Source: Pseudomonadota bacterium
GTDB lineage: Bacteria > Pseudomonadota > Alphaproteobacteria > Reyranellales > Reyranellaceae
Assembly (NCBI GenBank): GCA_018240745.1
Contig: JAFEFF010000088.1
Location: 1 to 46,906 of the forward strand
DNA length: 46,906 nt
Direction of reading: 5' to 3'
Shown here in pieces: positions 24,022 through 32,978 of this stretch (positions are counted from its first letter, which is position 1; every line of letters begins with the position of its first letter). The position numbers were made by a program, and so were the translations under genes. The notes beneath the pieces are model-generated. The model was not told where the DNA came from. It saw nothing but the letters and a program-made list of their open reading frames with translations, and did no database searches.

Positions 24022-24263
24022 TGCGCGAACAGCCGGACCAGGGCCAGCAGGATGATCGCCCCCAGCACCGAGCCGATGAAACCCGCCGGCCGGCCGACGC
24101 GGTAGAGGCCGAGCGCCTGGCCGCCATAGGTCGCGATCACCGAGCCGACGACGCCGATCAGGACCGTCCACCAGAAGCCCGTGATGTGCGGAGCGGGCGC
24201 GAAGAAGCGCGCGATCAGGCCGACCACGAAACCGATCAGGATGATGAAGATGATATGCAGCAT
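24018..24263 (-). CDS. GlsB/YeaQ/YmgE-family membrane protein
   Basis: An 81-residue protein with three hydrophobic segments and the family glycine pattern (FIILIGFVVGLIARFF; TVLIGVVGSVIATYGG; GFIGSVLGAIILLAL). These small inner-membrane proteins are linked to stress responses; the molecular role is unclear. It has a strong ribosome site (GGGGGAGAGG). Its stop overlaps by 4 bases the converging methyltransferase stop. Confidence 0.9.
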   Translation of the reverse strand: MLHIIFIILIGFVVGLIARFFAPAPHITGFWWTVLIGVVGSVIATYGGQALGLYRVGRPAGFIGSVLGAIILLALVRLFAH

Positions 24264-24284
24264 GGCCTCTCCCCCTTCGCGTCC

Positions 24285-25106
24285 TCAGACCTCGAATGTA
24301 GCCAGCACCGGCACGTGATCCGAGGCGAGCTTCCAGTCGCGCAGGTCGACGTCGATGTGATGGCTGCGGATGCCGCTGCCGAGCGCCGGGCTCGCCAGGA
24401 TGTGGTCGAGCCGGCGGCCGCGGTTGGACTTGCGCCAGTCGTTGTTGCGGTAGCTCCACCACGAATAGAGCTTCTCGCCGTCCGGCACGAAGCGGCGGGG
24501 CACGTCGATCCAGTCCATCGCCGCCATCATCCTGCCGAACAGCTCGACTTCGATCGGCGTGTGCGACACGATCTTGAGGAGCTGCTTGTGGCTCCAGACG
24601 TCGTGCTCGAGCGGCGCAACGTTGAGATCGCCGACGGCGATCCGGCGCAGCCCCTTCGTGGCGCGCGGTCCGGGCTTCCGCTCCGCGTACCAGTTCGCCA
24701 TCTCGCGATAGAAGTCGAGCTTGTGCGCGAACTTGTCGTTCGCCGCCGGATCGGGAATGTCGCCGCCGGCCGGGATGTAGAGGTTGTCGAGCAGGATCGG
24801 GTCGCCGCCGACATCGAGCGCCACCTCGATATGCCGGCAATCCTCCTTGCCGCAACGGTGATGGACGTTCATCGCCGTGAAAGGGACCCTCGACAGGATG
24901 GCGACGCCGTTATAGGCCTTCATCCCCTGGACCAGCCGATGGGTGTAGCCCAGCTTCTCGAACGGCTGGTGCGGGAAGAACTCGTCCGGACACTTGGTTT
25001 CCTGCAGGCAGAGGACGTCGGGCTTCCGCAACCTGAGGAAGCGGGTGACGTTGGCGATGCGCAGACGGACGGAATTTATGTTCCAGGTGGCGACGGTCAG
25101 GCTCAT
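24285..25106 (-). CDS. xth: Exodeoxyribonuclease III
   Basis: A 273-residue member of the exonuclease III/AP endonuclease family, which cuts DNA at abasic sites and trims 3' blocking groups in base excision repair. Visible motifs: TWNINSVR (Asn), LQETKC (metal-binding Glu), GDLNVAP (Asp and Asn), RRLDHIL and SDHVPV (the catalytic His) at the end. The start at 25106 (MSLTVATWN) gives the standard N-terminus. An unusual extra segment HRCGKEDCRHIEVALDVGG sits mid-protein but is common in alphaproteobacterial members. Confidence 0.93.
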   Translation of the reverse strand: MSLTVATWNINSVRLRIANVTRFLRLRKPDVLCLQETKCPDEFFPHQPFEKLGYTHRLVQGMKAYNGVAILSRVPFTAMNVHHRCGKEDCRHIEVALDVGGDPILLDNLYIPAGGDIPDPAANDKFAHKLDFYREMANWYAERKPGPRATKGLRRIAVGDLNVAPLEHDVWSHKQLLKIVSHTPIEVELFGRMMAAMDWIDVPRRFVPDGEKLYSWWSYRNNDWRKSNRGRRLDHILASPALGSGIRSHHIDVDLRDWKLASDHVPVLATFEV

Positions 25107-25142
25107 CGCCCCCATATATAATCGGCGTACGGAGACGCTGCC

Positions 25143-26096
25143 ATGGAACTGGACAACGACGAGAGCAGCAACATCGAGGATCGCCGCGGCGAAGGCGGCG
25201 GCTTCGGCGGTGGCGGGTTCGGCGGGGGCTTTGGCGGCGGCGGGTTCGGCGGCGGCGGGCCGGGCATCCCGATCCCGCTGGGCGGCGGCCTGTTCAAGGG
25301 CGGCTTCGGCCTGATCGCCCTCGTCGTCATCGGCCTGATCCTGGGGGTCAATCCGCTGGCCCTGCTCGGCCTGGCCGACGGCGGCTCGAGCTATGTGGCG
25401 CCGCCCAGCCAGACCCGCACGGCTTCCCGTCCGTCGACCAATGCCGATCCCGAGACCCAGTTCGTCGCCCGCGTCCTCAAGAGCACCGAGACGGTGTGGG
25501 GTGACCAATTCCAGGAGATCGGCCGCACCTACCGCCAGCCGCGGCTGGTGCTGTATCGCGACGCCACCCAGACGGCGTGCGGGGCGGGCCAGGCGGCGAT
25601 GGGCCCGTTCTATTGCCCGGGGGACCAGCGGGTCTATCTCGACCTCGCCTTCTTCGACGAGCTCGCGACGCGCTTCCGTTCGCCCGGCAACTTCCCGCAG
25701 GCCTATGTGATCGCCCACGAGGTGGGCCATCACGTGCAGAACCTGCTGGGCATCACCGGCAAGGTCGACCAGATGCGCGGCCAGATGAGCAAGCGCGACG
25801 CCAACGCGATGTCGGTGCGGGTCGAGCTGCAGGCCGATTGCTTCGCCGGCGTCTGGGCCTATCACGCCAACAGGGAGCACGGCGGCACGGCGTCGATCGG
25901 CGAGAAGGATGTCGCGCAGGCGATCGCTGCGGCGACGGCGATCGGCGACGACCGCCTGCAGCGCCAGGCCCAGGGGCGCGTGGTGCCCGACTCGTTCACC
26001 CACGGCACCAGCGAGCAACGCGTGCGCTGGTTCACCAAGGGCCTGCAGTCGGGCGACCTCCGGACCTGCGATACGTTCCGGGCGTCGACTCTTTAG
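25143..26096 (+). CDS. Neutral zinc metallopeptidase, YpfJ family
   Basis: A 317-residue membrane-anchored protein. It opens with the family block SSNIEDRRGEG, then a glycine-rich tract (18-40) ahead of a single membrane helix (about 56-76). The zinc-binding HEVGHH is at 192-197, with the third ligand region in VELQADCFAGVWAY. The catalytic part is expected in the periplasm. Substrates of this family are not established. It is transcribed away from exonuclease III from a 36-base gap. Confidence 0.9.
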   Translation: MELDNDESSNIEDRRGEGGGFGGGGFGGGFGGGGFGGGGPGIPIPLGGGLFKGGFGLIALVVIGLILGVNPLALLGLADGGSSYVAPPSQTRTASRPSTNADPETQFVARVLKSTETVWGDQFQEIGRTYRQPRLVLYRDATQTACGAGQAAMGPFYCPGDQRVYLDLAFFDELATRFRSPGNFPQAYVIAHEVGHHVQNLLGITGKVDQMRGQMSKRDANAMSVRVELQADCFAGVWAYHANREHGGTASIGEKDVAQAIAAATAIGDDRLQRQAQGRVVPDSFTHGTSEQRVRWFTKGLQSGDLRTCDTFRASTL

Positions 26097-26166
26097 CTCG
26101 GCCGCGTTTTCACCAGCGGACAGTTTGGCGCACAGCCCCGGCGGCCGTCACGAGCGTTGGTGAGGC

Positions 26167-27351
26167 ATGAAGATCGCCATCAGCGGCGCCGGCGTCGCCG
26201 GCCCCACCCTGGCCTACTGGCTGCTGCGTGCCGGCCATGAGCCGACCCTGATCGAGCGGGCGCCGCAGCCGCGTACCGGCGGCTACATCATCGACTTCTG
26301 GGGCGTCGGCTTCACTGTCGCCGAGCGCATGGGTTTGCTGCCGGACATCTGTGACGCCGGCTACAAGGTCCGGGAAGTGCGCCTCGTCGACGGCCAGGGC
26401 CGCAAGACGGGCGGTTTCTCGACGGAGCTCTTTCGCGTCAGCCTCGATGACCGCTTCATCAGCGTCCCGCGCAGCCAGCTCGCCGACGCGATCTACCGCA
26501 GCATCGAGGGTCGCTGCGAGGCGCTGTTCGGCGAGACCGTAACGGCCCTATCCGATCACGGGGATCGCGTCGATCTGACCTTGGCCAAGAGTGGGTCCCG
26601 CGTCTTCGATCTCGTGATCGGTACCGACGGCCAGCACTCGGCCATTCGACGCCTCGCATTCGGGCCGGAGGCGCGCTTCGAACGGGATATCGGCTACCGC
26701 GTCGCGGCCTTCGAAGCGGACGGCTACGCGCCGCGCGACGAGCTGGTCTATGTCAGCCACGCCAAGCCGGGCCGGCAGCTTGCGCGCTTCGCCGAGCGCG
26801 ACGGCCGCACGCTTTTCCTGTTCGTGTTCGCCGCCGATCACCTGGACGACGCAGAGTCGCACCATGCCGACGCGCGCAGGAAGACCCTGCAACGCGTATT
26901 CGGCGATTTCGGCTGGGAGGCCCCGAAGATCCTTGCCGCTCTGGATGCCGCTCGCGATCTCTACTTCGACCGCGTCAGCCAGATCGTGATGCCGGCCTGG
27001 TCCACGGGGCGCGTCGCGCTGCTGGGCGACGCTGCGGCGTGCGTCTCGCTGCTGGCGGGCGAAGGCTGCGGGCTGGCGATGGCGGAGGCCTATGTCCTGG
27101 CCGGCGAGCTGGCGCGCGCCGGCACGGACCATACGCGCGCCTTCGGGCAATACGAGCAACGACTGCGGCCACTGATCGCGACCAAGCAAGCTGCGGCACG
27201 CAAGTTCGCCGGCGCCTTCGCGCCGCGCACGGCGTTCGGCCTCTGGACCCGCAACCAAGCGACGAAGCTCATGGCATGGCGGCCGCTGGCCCAGTTTTTT
27301 CTCGGCCGCGACCTGCGTGACGACTTCGACTTGCCCGATTACGGGCTTTGA
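26167..27351 (+). CDS. FAD-dependent monooxygenase
   Basis: A 394-residue flavoprotein of the p-hydroxybenzoate hydroxylase-like family. FAD dinucleotide fold at the N-terminus (AISGAGVAGPTLAYWLLRAG), the DG motif (IGTDGQHSAIR) and the second FAD motif (GRVALLGDAAACVSLLAGEG). It probably hydroxylates an aromatic or other small molecule using NAD(P)H; the substrate is unknown. It converges on the FAH-family gene with 4 bases between stops. Confidence 0.9.
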   Translation: MKIAISGAGVAGPTLAYWLLRAGHEPTLIERAPQPRTGGYIIDFWGVGFTVAERMGLLPDICDAGYKVREVRLVDGQGRKTGGFSTELFRVSLDDRFISVPRSQLADAIYRSIEGRCEALFGETVTALSDHGDRVDLTLAKSGSRVFDLVIGTDGQHSAIRRLAFGPEARFERDIGYRVAAFEADGYAPRDELVYVSHAKPGRQLARFAERDGRTLFLFVFAADHLDDAESHHADARRKTLQRVFGDFGWEAPKILAALDAARDLYFDRVSQIVMPAWSTGRVALLGDAAACVSLLAGEGCGLAMAEAYVLAGELARAGTDHTRAFGQYEQRLRPLIATKQAAARKFAGAFAPRTAFGLWTRNQATKLMAWRPLAQFFLGRDLRDDFDLPDYGL

Positions 27352-27355
27352 TGCC

Positions 27356-28057
27356 TCAGACGTAGGTGACGCTGACCGTTCCCGCCTTGTCGACGAAGCC
27401 CTGCAGCGTGTCGCCCTTGCCGACCGCCGCGACGCCTTCCGGCGTGCCACTGTAGATCAGGTCGCCGGCGGCGAGCGTCACCAGGCCCGAGAGATAGGAG
27501 ATCGTCTCGGGAATGCTCCAGATCAAGGCGTTGAGGTCCGATTTCTGGCGGGTCTTGCCGTTGACGTCGAGCTGGATGGTGCCCTTGTCGATGTGCCCGA
27601 CCTCGCTCACGGGATAGACGATGCCGATCGGCGCGGAGTTGTCGAAGCCCTTGCCCATGTCCCACGGGCGGCCCATGTCCTTGGCTTGGTTCTGCAGGTC
27701 GCGGCGGGTCATATCGAGGCCGGCGGCGTAGCCGAACACGTGGTCGAGCGCCTTGTCGACCGGGATGTCCGCCCCGCCCGACTTCAGGCAGACCACCAGC
27801 TCCATCTCGTGGTGCAGGTTCTTGGTCGCCGGCGGATAGGGGATCTTGGCCGGGTTCTTCGGATCCGCGGCGATGACGATGGCGTCGGCCGGCTTGGTGA
27901 AGAAGAACGGCGGCTCGCGGTCCGGATCGTGGCCCATCTCGCGGGCATGGGCGGCGTAGTTACGGCCGACGCAGAAGATGCGGCGGACCGGGAACAGATC
28001 GGAGCTTCCATGGACCGGGACACCGACGATGGCCGGCGCCTTGACGACATAACCCAT
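27356..28057 (-). CDS. Fumarylacetoacetate hydrolase family protein
   Basis: A 233-residue protein with the family metal-binding pattern HHEMELVVCLKSG (Glu ligands), IFCVGRNYAAHAREMG at the front and SGTPEGVAAVGKGD at the end. Members hydrolyse or decarboxylate acylpyruvates and related diketo acids. The start at 28057 (MGYVVKAP) follows a clear GGGAGAAA site; a longer frame upstream overlaps the divergent transpeptidase gene. Confidence 0.92.
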   Translation of the reverse strand: MGYVVKAPAIVGVPVHGSSDLFPVRRIFCVGRNYAAHAREMGHDPDREPPFFFTKPADAIVIAADPKNPAKIPYPPATKNLHHEMELVVCLKSGGADIPVDKALDHVFGYAAGLDMTRRDLQNQAKDMGRPWDMGKGFDNSAPIGIVYPVSEVGHIDKGTIQLDVNGKTRQKSDLNALIWSIPETISYLSGLVTLAAGDLIYSGTPEGVAAVGKGDTLQGFVDKAGTVSVTYV

Positions 28058-28109
28058 CACTTTCTCCCTTTGGCGCGGGCCTTTATGAAGACCGCAGGAG
28101 CCTGATTCA

Positions 28110-28724
28110 ATGTCCGATGTGCCTTCCCAAGTCCTGGCCATTCAGGTCGATTCCGGCGAGTCCAGCCTGGGTTGGGCCAGCCTGGGCGAGCGGCGCTGGC
28201 GTTGCGTGGTCGGCGCGGGCGGGGTGCGTGAGGACAAGGTCGAGGGCGACGGCGCCACTCCGGCCGGCGAGTACCCGCTGCGCCACCTCTACTTCCGCAA
28301 CGACCGGCTGGTGCTGCCCAAGGTCCGCCTGCCCGCCCGGCCGATCGGCGAGCATGACGGCTGGTGCGACGACCCGCGCTCGCCGGCCTACAACCGGCTG
28401 GTCCGCATCCCGAACGAATGGAGCCACGAGAAGATGTGGCGCGGGGATGGGCTGTACGACCTGCTGGTGGTGGTTGGCTACAACGACGACCCGCCGGAGG
28501 GCGAATGGGGCAGCGCCATCTTCCTGCACATCGCCCGCGACGACATGAGCCCGACCCACGGCTGCATCGCCTTCGCCCGCGAGGACCTGCTCGAGCTCGT
28601 CACCCTGATCGGCCCCGAGACCCGTCTCAACGTTCACGCACTGTCAGCCGCCGAGGAGAAGCCTCGCGTCCGCGAGGACGACGACATGAAGCAGTTCGAG
28701 GACTTCGACGAGCAGGACTGGTGA
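28110..28724 (+). CDS. L,D-transpeptidase (YkuD fold)
   Basis: A 204-residue protein with the catalytic core GDGATPAGEYPL up to SPTHGCIAFAREDL, where His and Cys of HGCI are the active site. Such enzymes make 3-3 crosslinks in peptidoglycan or link proteins to it. There is no obvious signal peptide, which is odd for a periplasmic enzyme; the alphaproteobacterial family with this WCDDPRSPAYNR block often lacks one. A highly acidic tail (REDDDMKQFEDFDEQDW) follows the catalytic domain. Confidence 0.85.
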   Translation: MSDVPSQVLAIQVDSGESSLGWASLGERRWRCVVGAGGVREDKVEGDGATPAGEYPLRHLYFRNDRLVLPKVRLPARPIGEHDGWCDDPRSPAYNRLVRIPNEWSHEKMWRGDGLYDLLVVVGYNDDPPEGEWGSAIFLHIARDDMSPTHGCIAFAREDLLELVTLIGPETRLNVHALSAAEEKPRVREDDDMKQFEDFDEQDW

Positions 28725-28811
28725 CTCATTGGACCGCGCGATTCCAGCGCGTTCATGAGGCGGGCTGGAGCCTTCGGCTCCGCTCAGGCCAGGAGCCCGC
28801 GGTCCATTGAG
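28725..28811. repeat. Palindromic element between convergent genes
   Basis: CTCATTGGACCGCG (28725-28738) faces an inverted partner at 28798-28811 with one mismatch. The centre contains GGAGCCTTCGGCTCC and CGCTCAGG, related to the CCTGAGCG core of the 104-bp elements. It sits between the transpeptidase and hrcA stops and may end transcription from both sides. Confidence 0.6.
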
Positions 28812-28817
28812 CGCCAA

Positions 28818-29918
28818 CTAACCCACCATCCGCCCGATCGTCCGTGCGGTGTAGTCGACCAGCGGGATGATGCGGGCGTAGTTCAGCCGGGTCGGGCCGA
28901 TCACGCCGATTGCGCCCAGGATACGTTCCTGTGAATCGCGGAAGGGCGCCACCACCATCGAGCAGTTGGTGTTGGCGAACAGCGGGTTGTCGGCGCCGAT
29001 GAAGATCTGGACGCCCGCCGCGGTGTTGGCGAGCTCGAGCAGGCGGGCGAAGCTCTCGCCGCGCTCCAGCGCATCGAAGAGCTGGCGCACCCGCTCGAGG
29101 TCGGCGATCGCGGTGATGTCCTCCAGGAGCCGTGCCTGGCCGCGCACGATCAGCGCGCCCCCCGGCTCGCCGGCCCAGGTGGCAAGGCCCGATTCGATCA
29201 CCCGCGCGGTGATCTCGTTCAGCTCGGCGCGCTTCAACTGCAGGTCCTCGAGGATCAGCCGGCGGGCATCGTCGAAGGTGCGCCCCGTCAGGCGGGCGTT
29301 GAGGTAGTTGCTCGCCTCCTGGAGCACCGAGGCCGGCATGCCGACCGGCGTATCGATCAGCCGGTTCTCGACCTGACCCGACTGGGTGACGGTGACGACC
29401 AGCGCCCGACCCGGGCCCAGGTTCACGAATTCGATGTGCTTCAGCGGCTGCTCGGTCTTGGGCGCCATCACCACGCTGGCGCAGCGCGACAGCCCGGACA
29501 GCAGGGAGGTCGCCTGCTCGAGCGCTTCATTCATGCTGCGGCCGGCGGCGGCGCATTGCGCCTCGATGCTCTCGCGCTCCTTCTCGGAGATATTGCCGAC
29601 TTCGAGCAGGCCGTTGACGAACAGCCGTAAACCAGCCTCCGTCGGCAGCCGTCCGGCCGAGGTATGCGGTGCGTAGAGCAGGCCGAGATCCTGCAGGTCG
29701 GCCATGATGTTGCGGATGGTGGCAGGCGACAGCGTCTCGGTGATGCGCCGCGTCAGCGATCGCGAACCGACCGGCTCGCCGGTCTCCACATAGCTTTCGA
29801 CCACCAGGCGCAGGACTTCGCGCGCCCGCTCATTCAGTTCTGCAACCGTCGCCGACCGCTGGACAGCCGTTCCTTCGACCACGCCGCCGGCCGGCAATCC
29901 GAGTCGATGAAGTGCCAT
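28818..29918 (-). CDS. hrcA: Heat-inducible transcription repressor HrcA
   Basis: HrcA binds CIRCE operators and represses groESL or dnaK operons at normal temperature. The protein is 366 residues with the N-terminal winged helix (AREVLRLVVESYVETGEPVGSRSL; LSPATIRNIMADLQDLGLL) and the conserved GAF-like middle and end (IGVIGPTRLNYARIIPLVDYTA). I saw no CIRCE site in this window, so its targets lie elsewhere. It is divergent from a small membrane protein and from rph, the usual alphaproteobacterial neighbourhood. Confidence 0.95.
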   Translation of the reverse strand: MALHRLGLPAGGVVEGTAVQRSATVAELNERAREVLRLVVESYVETGEPVGSRSLTRRITETLSPATIRNIMADLQDLGLLYAPHTSAGRLPTEAGLRLFVNGLLEVGNISEKERESIEAQCAAAGRSMNEALEQATSLLSGLSRCASVVMAPKTEQPLKHIEFVNLGPGRALVVTVTQSGQVENRLIDTPVGMPASVLQEASNYLNARLTGRTFDDARRLILEDLQLKRAELNEITARVIESGLATWAGEPGGALIVRGQARLLEDITAIADLERVRQLFDALERGESFARLLELANTAAGVQIFIGADNPLFANTNCSMVVAPFRDSQERILGAIGVIGPTRLNYARIIPLVDYTARTIGRMVG

Positions 29919-30055
29919 GCGAAAAATCTAGGAATTGAAGCCGGCACGGTCAACGCGTCGCTGGCAGGTCCTGTGCACGCCGTAGTATGATATATTTGTT
30001 GGGGGTATCGATTGCTGTGTTTGGGGGCTATCGATTCGAACATCCGAGGACTGAA

Positions 30056-30355
30056 GTGTCCGTCGAGGTGGCCGGCTGGGGCTACCTGTGGGCGGGCCTG
30101 TTCGGTGCCTTTTATGTCTGGAACAAGGGCTGTCGCCCGCAGTTCTGGAAGGCGCTCGCCTATAACATCGGCTACGCGGTCTCCTTCGTCGCCGTCTGGG
30201 GCGCAACCTCGATCCCGCAGGTCCCGGTCCGCATGCAGGCCCTGCTCCTGCTCAGCCTGGTGCCGACCCTGATCCTGGCCCAGGCCAACACGATGATCCG
30301 CATCATCAAGGAAGCCTATCGCCGCCGCGGCTGGATGGTCCGACTCGGCGGCTGA
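30056..30355 (+). CDS. Small DUF-type membrane protein, function unknown
   Basis: About 99 residues with three or four hydrophobic segments (GYLWAGLFGAFYVWNKG; ALAYNIGYAVSFVAVWGA; ALLLLSLVPTLILAQA) and a basic end (IIKEAYRRRGWMVRLGG). I chose the GTG at 30056 because GAGGA lies 5 bases upstream. An ATG at 29987 in the same frame would add 23 residues but lacks a ribosome site and crosses an AT-rich stretch that looks like the promoter. It lies between hrcA and rph. Confidence 0.65.
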   Translation: MSVEVAGWGYLWAGLFGAFYVWNKGCRPQFWKALAYNIGYAVSFVAVWGATSIPQVPVRMQALLLLSLVPTLILAQANTMIRIIKEAYRRRGWMVRLGG

Positions 30356-30469
30356 CAACCTGGCCGCGAGGCTTGATCCGGGGCTTTCCGCCACCTTGTC
30401 CATCGCGGCCGACTTGGCCATAAGCCCCTGTCCCCCTCCGCCCTCCGTACCGTCGTCAGGAGAGTAGTG

Positions 30470-31204
30470 ATGCGCCCGTCCGGCCGCGCCCCCGACCAGC
30501 TTCGCAAGATCTCGCTCGAGCCCGGCTTCTCGCGCCACGCCGAGGGCTCGTGCCTGGTGCGGTTCGGCGACACGCACGTGCTGTGCACCGCCTCGGTCGA
30601 CGAGCGGGTGCCGCCGTGGATGCGCAACTCCGGCCGCGGCTGGGTGACGGCGGAATACGGCATGCTGCCGCGCTCGACCCACACCCGCACCGACCGCGAG
30701 GCGGCGCGCGGCAAGCAGTCGGGCCGCACCCAGGAGATCCAGCGCCTGATCGGCCGCTCGCTGCGCGCGGTGGTCAACCTGACGGCGATGGGCGAGCGCC
30801 AGATCAACATCGACTGCGACGTGCTGCAGGCCGACGGCGGCACGCGCACCGCCAGCATCACCGGTGCCTGGGTGGCTCTGCACTTCGCCTTCGAGAGGCT
30901 GCTGAAGGAGGGCAAGGTCGCCGGCAACCCGATCACTGGCCAGGTGGCCGCCGTGTCGTGCGGGTTGTGGGAGGGCACCGCCGTGCTCGACCTCGACTAC
31001 GACGAAGATTCCAAGGCCGAGGCCGACGCCAACTTCGTGCTGACCGGCAACGGCGGCATCGTCGAGGTCCAGGGCACGGCCGAGAAGGAGCCGTTCACCG
31101 AGCCGCAGTTCATCGAGCTGATGGAACTCGCCAAGAAGGGGGTGACCGAGCTCACGCGGCTGCAGCGGCTGGCGATCGGCCCCATTGCCGGCAAGTCTGG
31201 CTGA
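30470..31204 (+). CDS. rph: Ribonuclease PH
   Basis: A phosphorolytic 3'-5' exoribonuclease that trims tRNA 3' ends. It is 244 residues with the family opening ([20 protein letters not shown]), the conserved [22 protein letters not shown] and the phosphate-site Arg and Asp residues in [11 protein letters not shown] and [22 protein letters not shown] precedes the ATG at 30470; a GTG one codon earlier is possible. The stop overlaps the rdgB start (TGATG). Confidence 0.97.
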   Translation: MRPSGRAPDQLRKISLEPGFSRHAEGSCLVRFGDTHVLCTASVDERVPPWMRNSGRGWVTAEYGMLPRSTHTRTDREAARGKQSGRTQEIQRLIGRSLRAVVNLTAMGERQINIDCDVLQADGGTRTASITGAWVALHFAFERLLKEGKVAGNPITGQVAAVSCGLWEGTAVLDLDYDEDSKAEADANFVLTGNGGIVEVQGTAEKEPFTEPQFIELMELAKKGVTELTRLQRLAIGPIAGKSG

Positions 31205-31818
31205 TGGCTCGCCGCTTCGCTGCGCCGAAGCTGCTTGTCGCCACGCACAACCGCGGCAAGGCCGAAGAGATACGGGCCATGCTCTCGCCGTTCGGCGTCG
31301 AGATCGTGTCGATGGCCGACCTCGGCCTGCCGGCGCCGCCCGAGACCGGCACGACGTTCGAGAGCAACGCGACCATCAAGGCCCTCGCCGCCACACGAGC
31401 GAGCAAGCTGCCGGCGCTGGCAGACGATTCCGGCCTGGCCGTGCGAGCGCTGGGCGGACAGCCGGGCGTCTACACCGCCGACTGGGAAGGCCCGACGCGC
31501 GATGCCATGGTCGGCATGCAGCGCATCCAGGCCGAGTTCGCCAAACGCGCCGTGCCCGACACCGACGACGACCGCCGCGCGACCTTCCACTGCGTGCTCG
31601 CGCTGGCCTGGCCGGACGAGCATGTCGAGCTGGTGCACGGCACGCTCGACGGCCGCATCGTGTGGCCGCCGCGCGGCAGCGGCGGGCACGGCTACGATCC
31701 CTGCTTCCAGCCGATCGGCGACCGACGCACCAACGCCGAGATGTCGACGGCGGAGAAGAACGCGATCAGCCATCGCGGCCGCGCCTTCGCCAAGCTGGTC
31801 GAGGCCTGCTTCAGATGA
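31204..31818 (+). CDS. rdgB: Non-canonical purine NTP pyrophosphatase (RdgB/HAM1)
   Basis: It hydrolyses dITP, XTP and similar damaged nucleotides to monophosphates, keeping them out of DNA and RNA. It is 204 residues with VATHNRGKAEEIRAML at the start, LADDSGLAVRALGGQPGVY (metal-binding Asp) and HGYDPCFQP plus EKNAISHRGRA at the end. It is translationally coupled to rph (TGATG) and to hemW (ATGA). Confidence 0.96.
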   Translation: MARRFAAPKLLVATHNRGKAEEIRAMLSPFGVEIVSMADLGLPAPPETGTTFESNATIKALAATRASKLPALADDSGLAVRALGGQPGVYTADWEGPTRDAMVGMQRIQAEFAKRAVPDTDDDRRATFHCVLALAWPDEHVELVHGTLDGRIVWPPRGSGGHGYDPCFQPIGDRRTNAEMSTAEKNAISHRGRAFAKLVEACFR

Positions 31819-32978
31819 GTACGCCGCCCCTGGCTCCCCTGGGCGTCTACATCCACTGGCCGTTCTGCAAATCGAAGTGCCCCTACTGCGACTTCAACAG
31901 CCACGTGCGCGACGGCATCGAGCAGGCGCGCTGGCGCCGCGCGCTGCTGACCGAGCTCGAGCACGCCGCCACCGAGGCGCCGGGCCGGCGCGTCGAGACG
32001 GTGTTCTTCGGCGGCGGCACGCCGTCGCTGATGGAGCCCGAGACCGTCGACGCGCTGATCGCCCGAACGCGCCAGCTTTGGGACACTGCCGGCGACGTCG
32101 AGATCACGCTGGAAGCGAACCCGACATCGGTCGAGGCGGCGAACTTCGCGGCCCTCGCGCAGGCCGGCGTCAATCGCGTGTCGCTTGGTGTCCAGGCGCT
32201 CGATCCGGCGGCCCTGAAGTTCCTCGGCCGCGAGCATTCGGCCGACGAGGCGATCGCCGCGATTGCCACCGCGCGGCAGCACTTCGCCCGATATTCGTTC
32301 GACCTGATCTATGCGCGGCCGGGCCAGACCACGGAGAGCTGGCTCGCCGAGCTCGAGCAGGCGGTGGCGCTGGCAGGCGAGCACCTGTCGCTCTATCAGC
32401 TGACCATCGAACGCGGCACGCGCTTCTTTGCCGAGCGCCAGCGTGGCGCGTTCGAGCTGCCGGGCGAGGAAGACGCCGCGCGGATGTTCGAGCTGACCCA
32501 GACGCGACTCGAAGCCGCTGGTCTCCCCGCCTACGAGATTTCCAATCACGCGCGAACCGGCGCAGCATGTCGCCATAATCTGATCTACTGGCGCTATCAG
32601 GATTACGTCGGCATCGGCCCGGGCGCGCACGGCCGCTTCGCCGAAGGAGACACCAAGCGCGCGACGCGGCGCACCAGCGGACCGGAGAACTGGCTCGCGC
32701 AGGCCGAAGAACGAGGGCACGGCACGGCCGAAACCGCGGTCGTGACCGGGCAGGATCGGGTGGAGGAAGCGTTGATGATGGGCTTGCGGCTCGCCGAGGG
32801 CATCGACCGGACGCTGTTCCGGTCGGTCGCCGGCGCCGATCCGGTCGAGGCCCTGGGCGAGGCGAAGCTCGCGCCGCTGATCGCCGCGGGCTTCCTCGAG
32901 ATCGACAGGACGCATCTCAAGGCGACACCGGCCGGCCGCCAGCGCCTGAACGCGCTGCTGGAGCGCCTCATCGCATGA
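31815..32978 (+). CDS. hemW: Radical SAM protein HemW
   Basis: HemW is a haem chaperone formerly taken for an oxygen-independent coproporphyrinogen oxidase. It is 387 residues with the radical SAM motif CKSKCPYCDF, the GGGTPS block (VFFGGGTPSLMEPE) and the C-terminal HemN_C region (EEALMMGLRLAEGID). The three-Cys CxxxCxxC cluster without the fourth Cys of true HemN supports HemW. ATGA overlaps link it to rdgB and to the solute-binding protein gene. Confidence 0.94.
   Translation: MSTPPLAPLGVYIHWPFCKSKCPYCDFNSHVRDGIEQARWRRALLTELEHAATEAPGRRVETVFFGGGTPSLMEPETVDALIARTRQLWDTAGDVEITLEANPTSVEAANFAALAQAGVNRVSLGVQALDPAALKFLGREHSADEAIAAIATARQHFARYSFDLIYARPGQTTESWLAELEQAVALAGEHLSLYQLTIERGTRFFAERQRGAFELPGEEDAARMFELTQTRLEAAGLPAYEISNHARTGAACRHNLIYWRYQDYVGIGPGAHGRFAEGDTKRATRRTSGPENWLAQAEERGHGTAETAVVTGQDRVEEALMMGLRLAEGIDRTLFRSVAGADPVEALGEAKLAPLIAAGFLEIDRTHLKATPAGRQRLNALLERLIA

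Noticed and set aside
29919..30055. Possible CIRCE operator (TTAGCACTC-type) between hrcA and its neighbour.
   Set aside because: I looked for the 9-base arms and did not find them; the region shows only an AT-rich promoter-like stretch.
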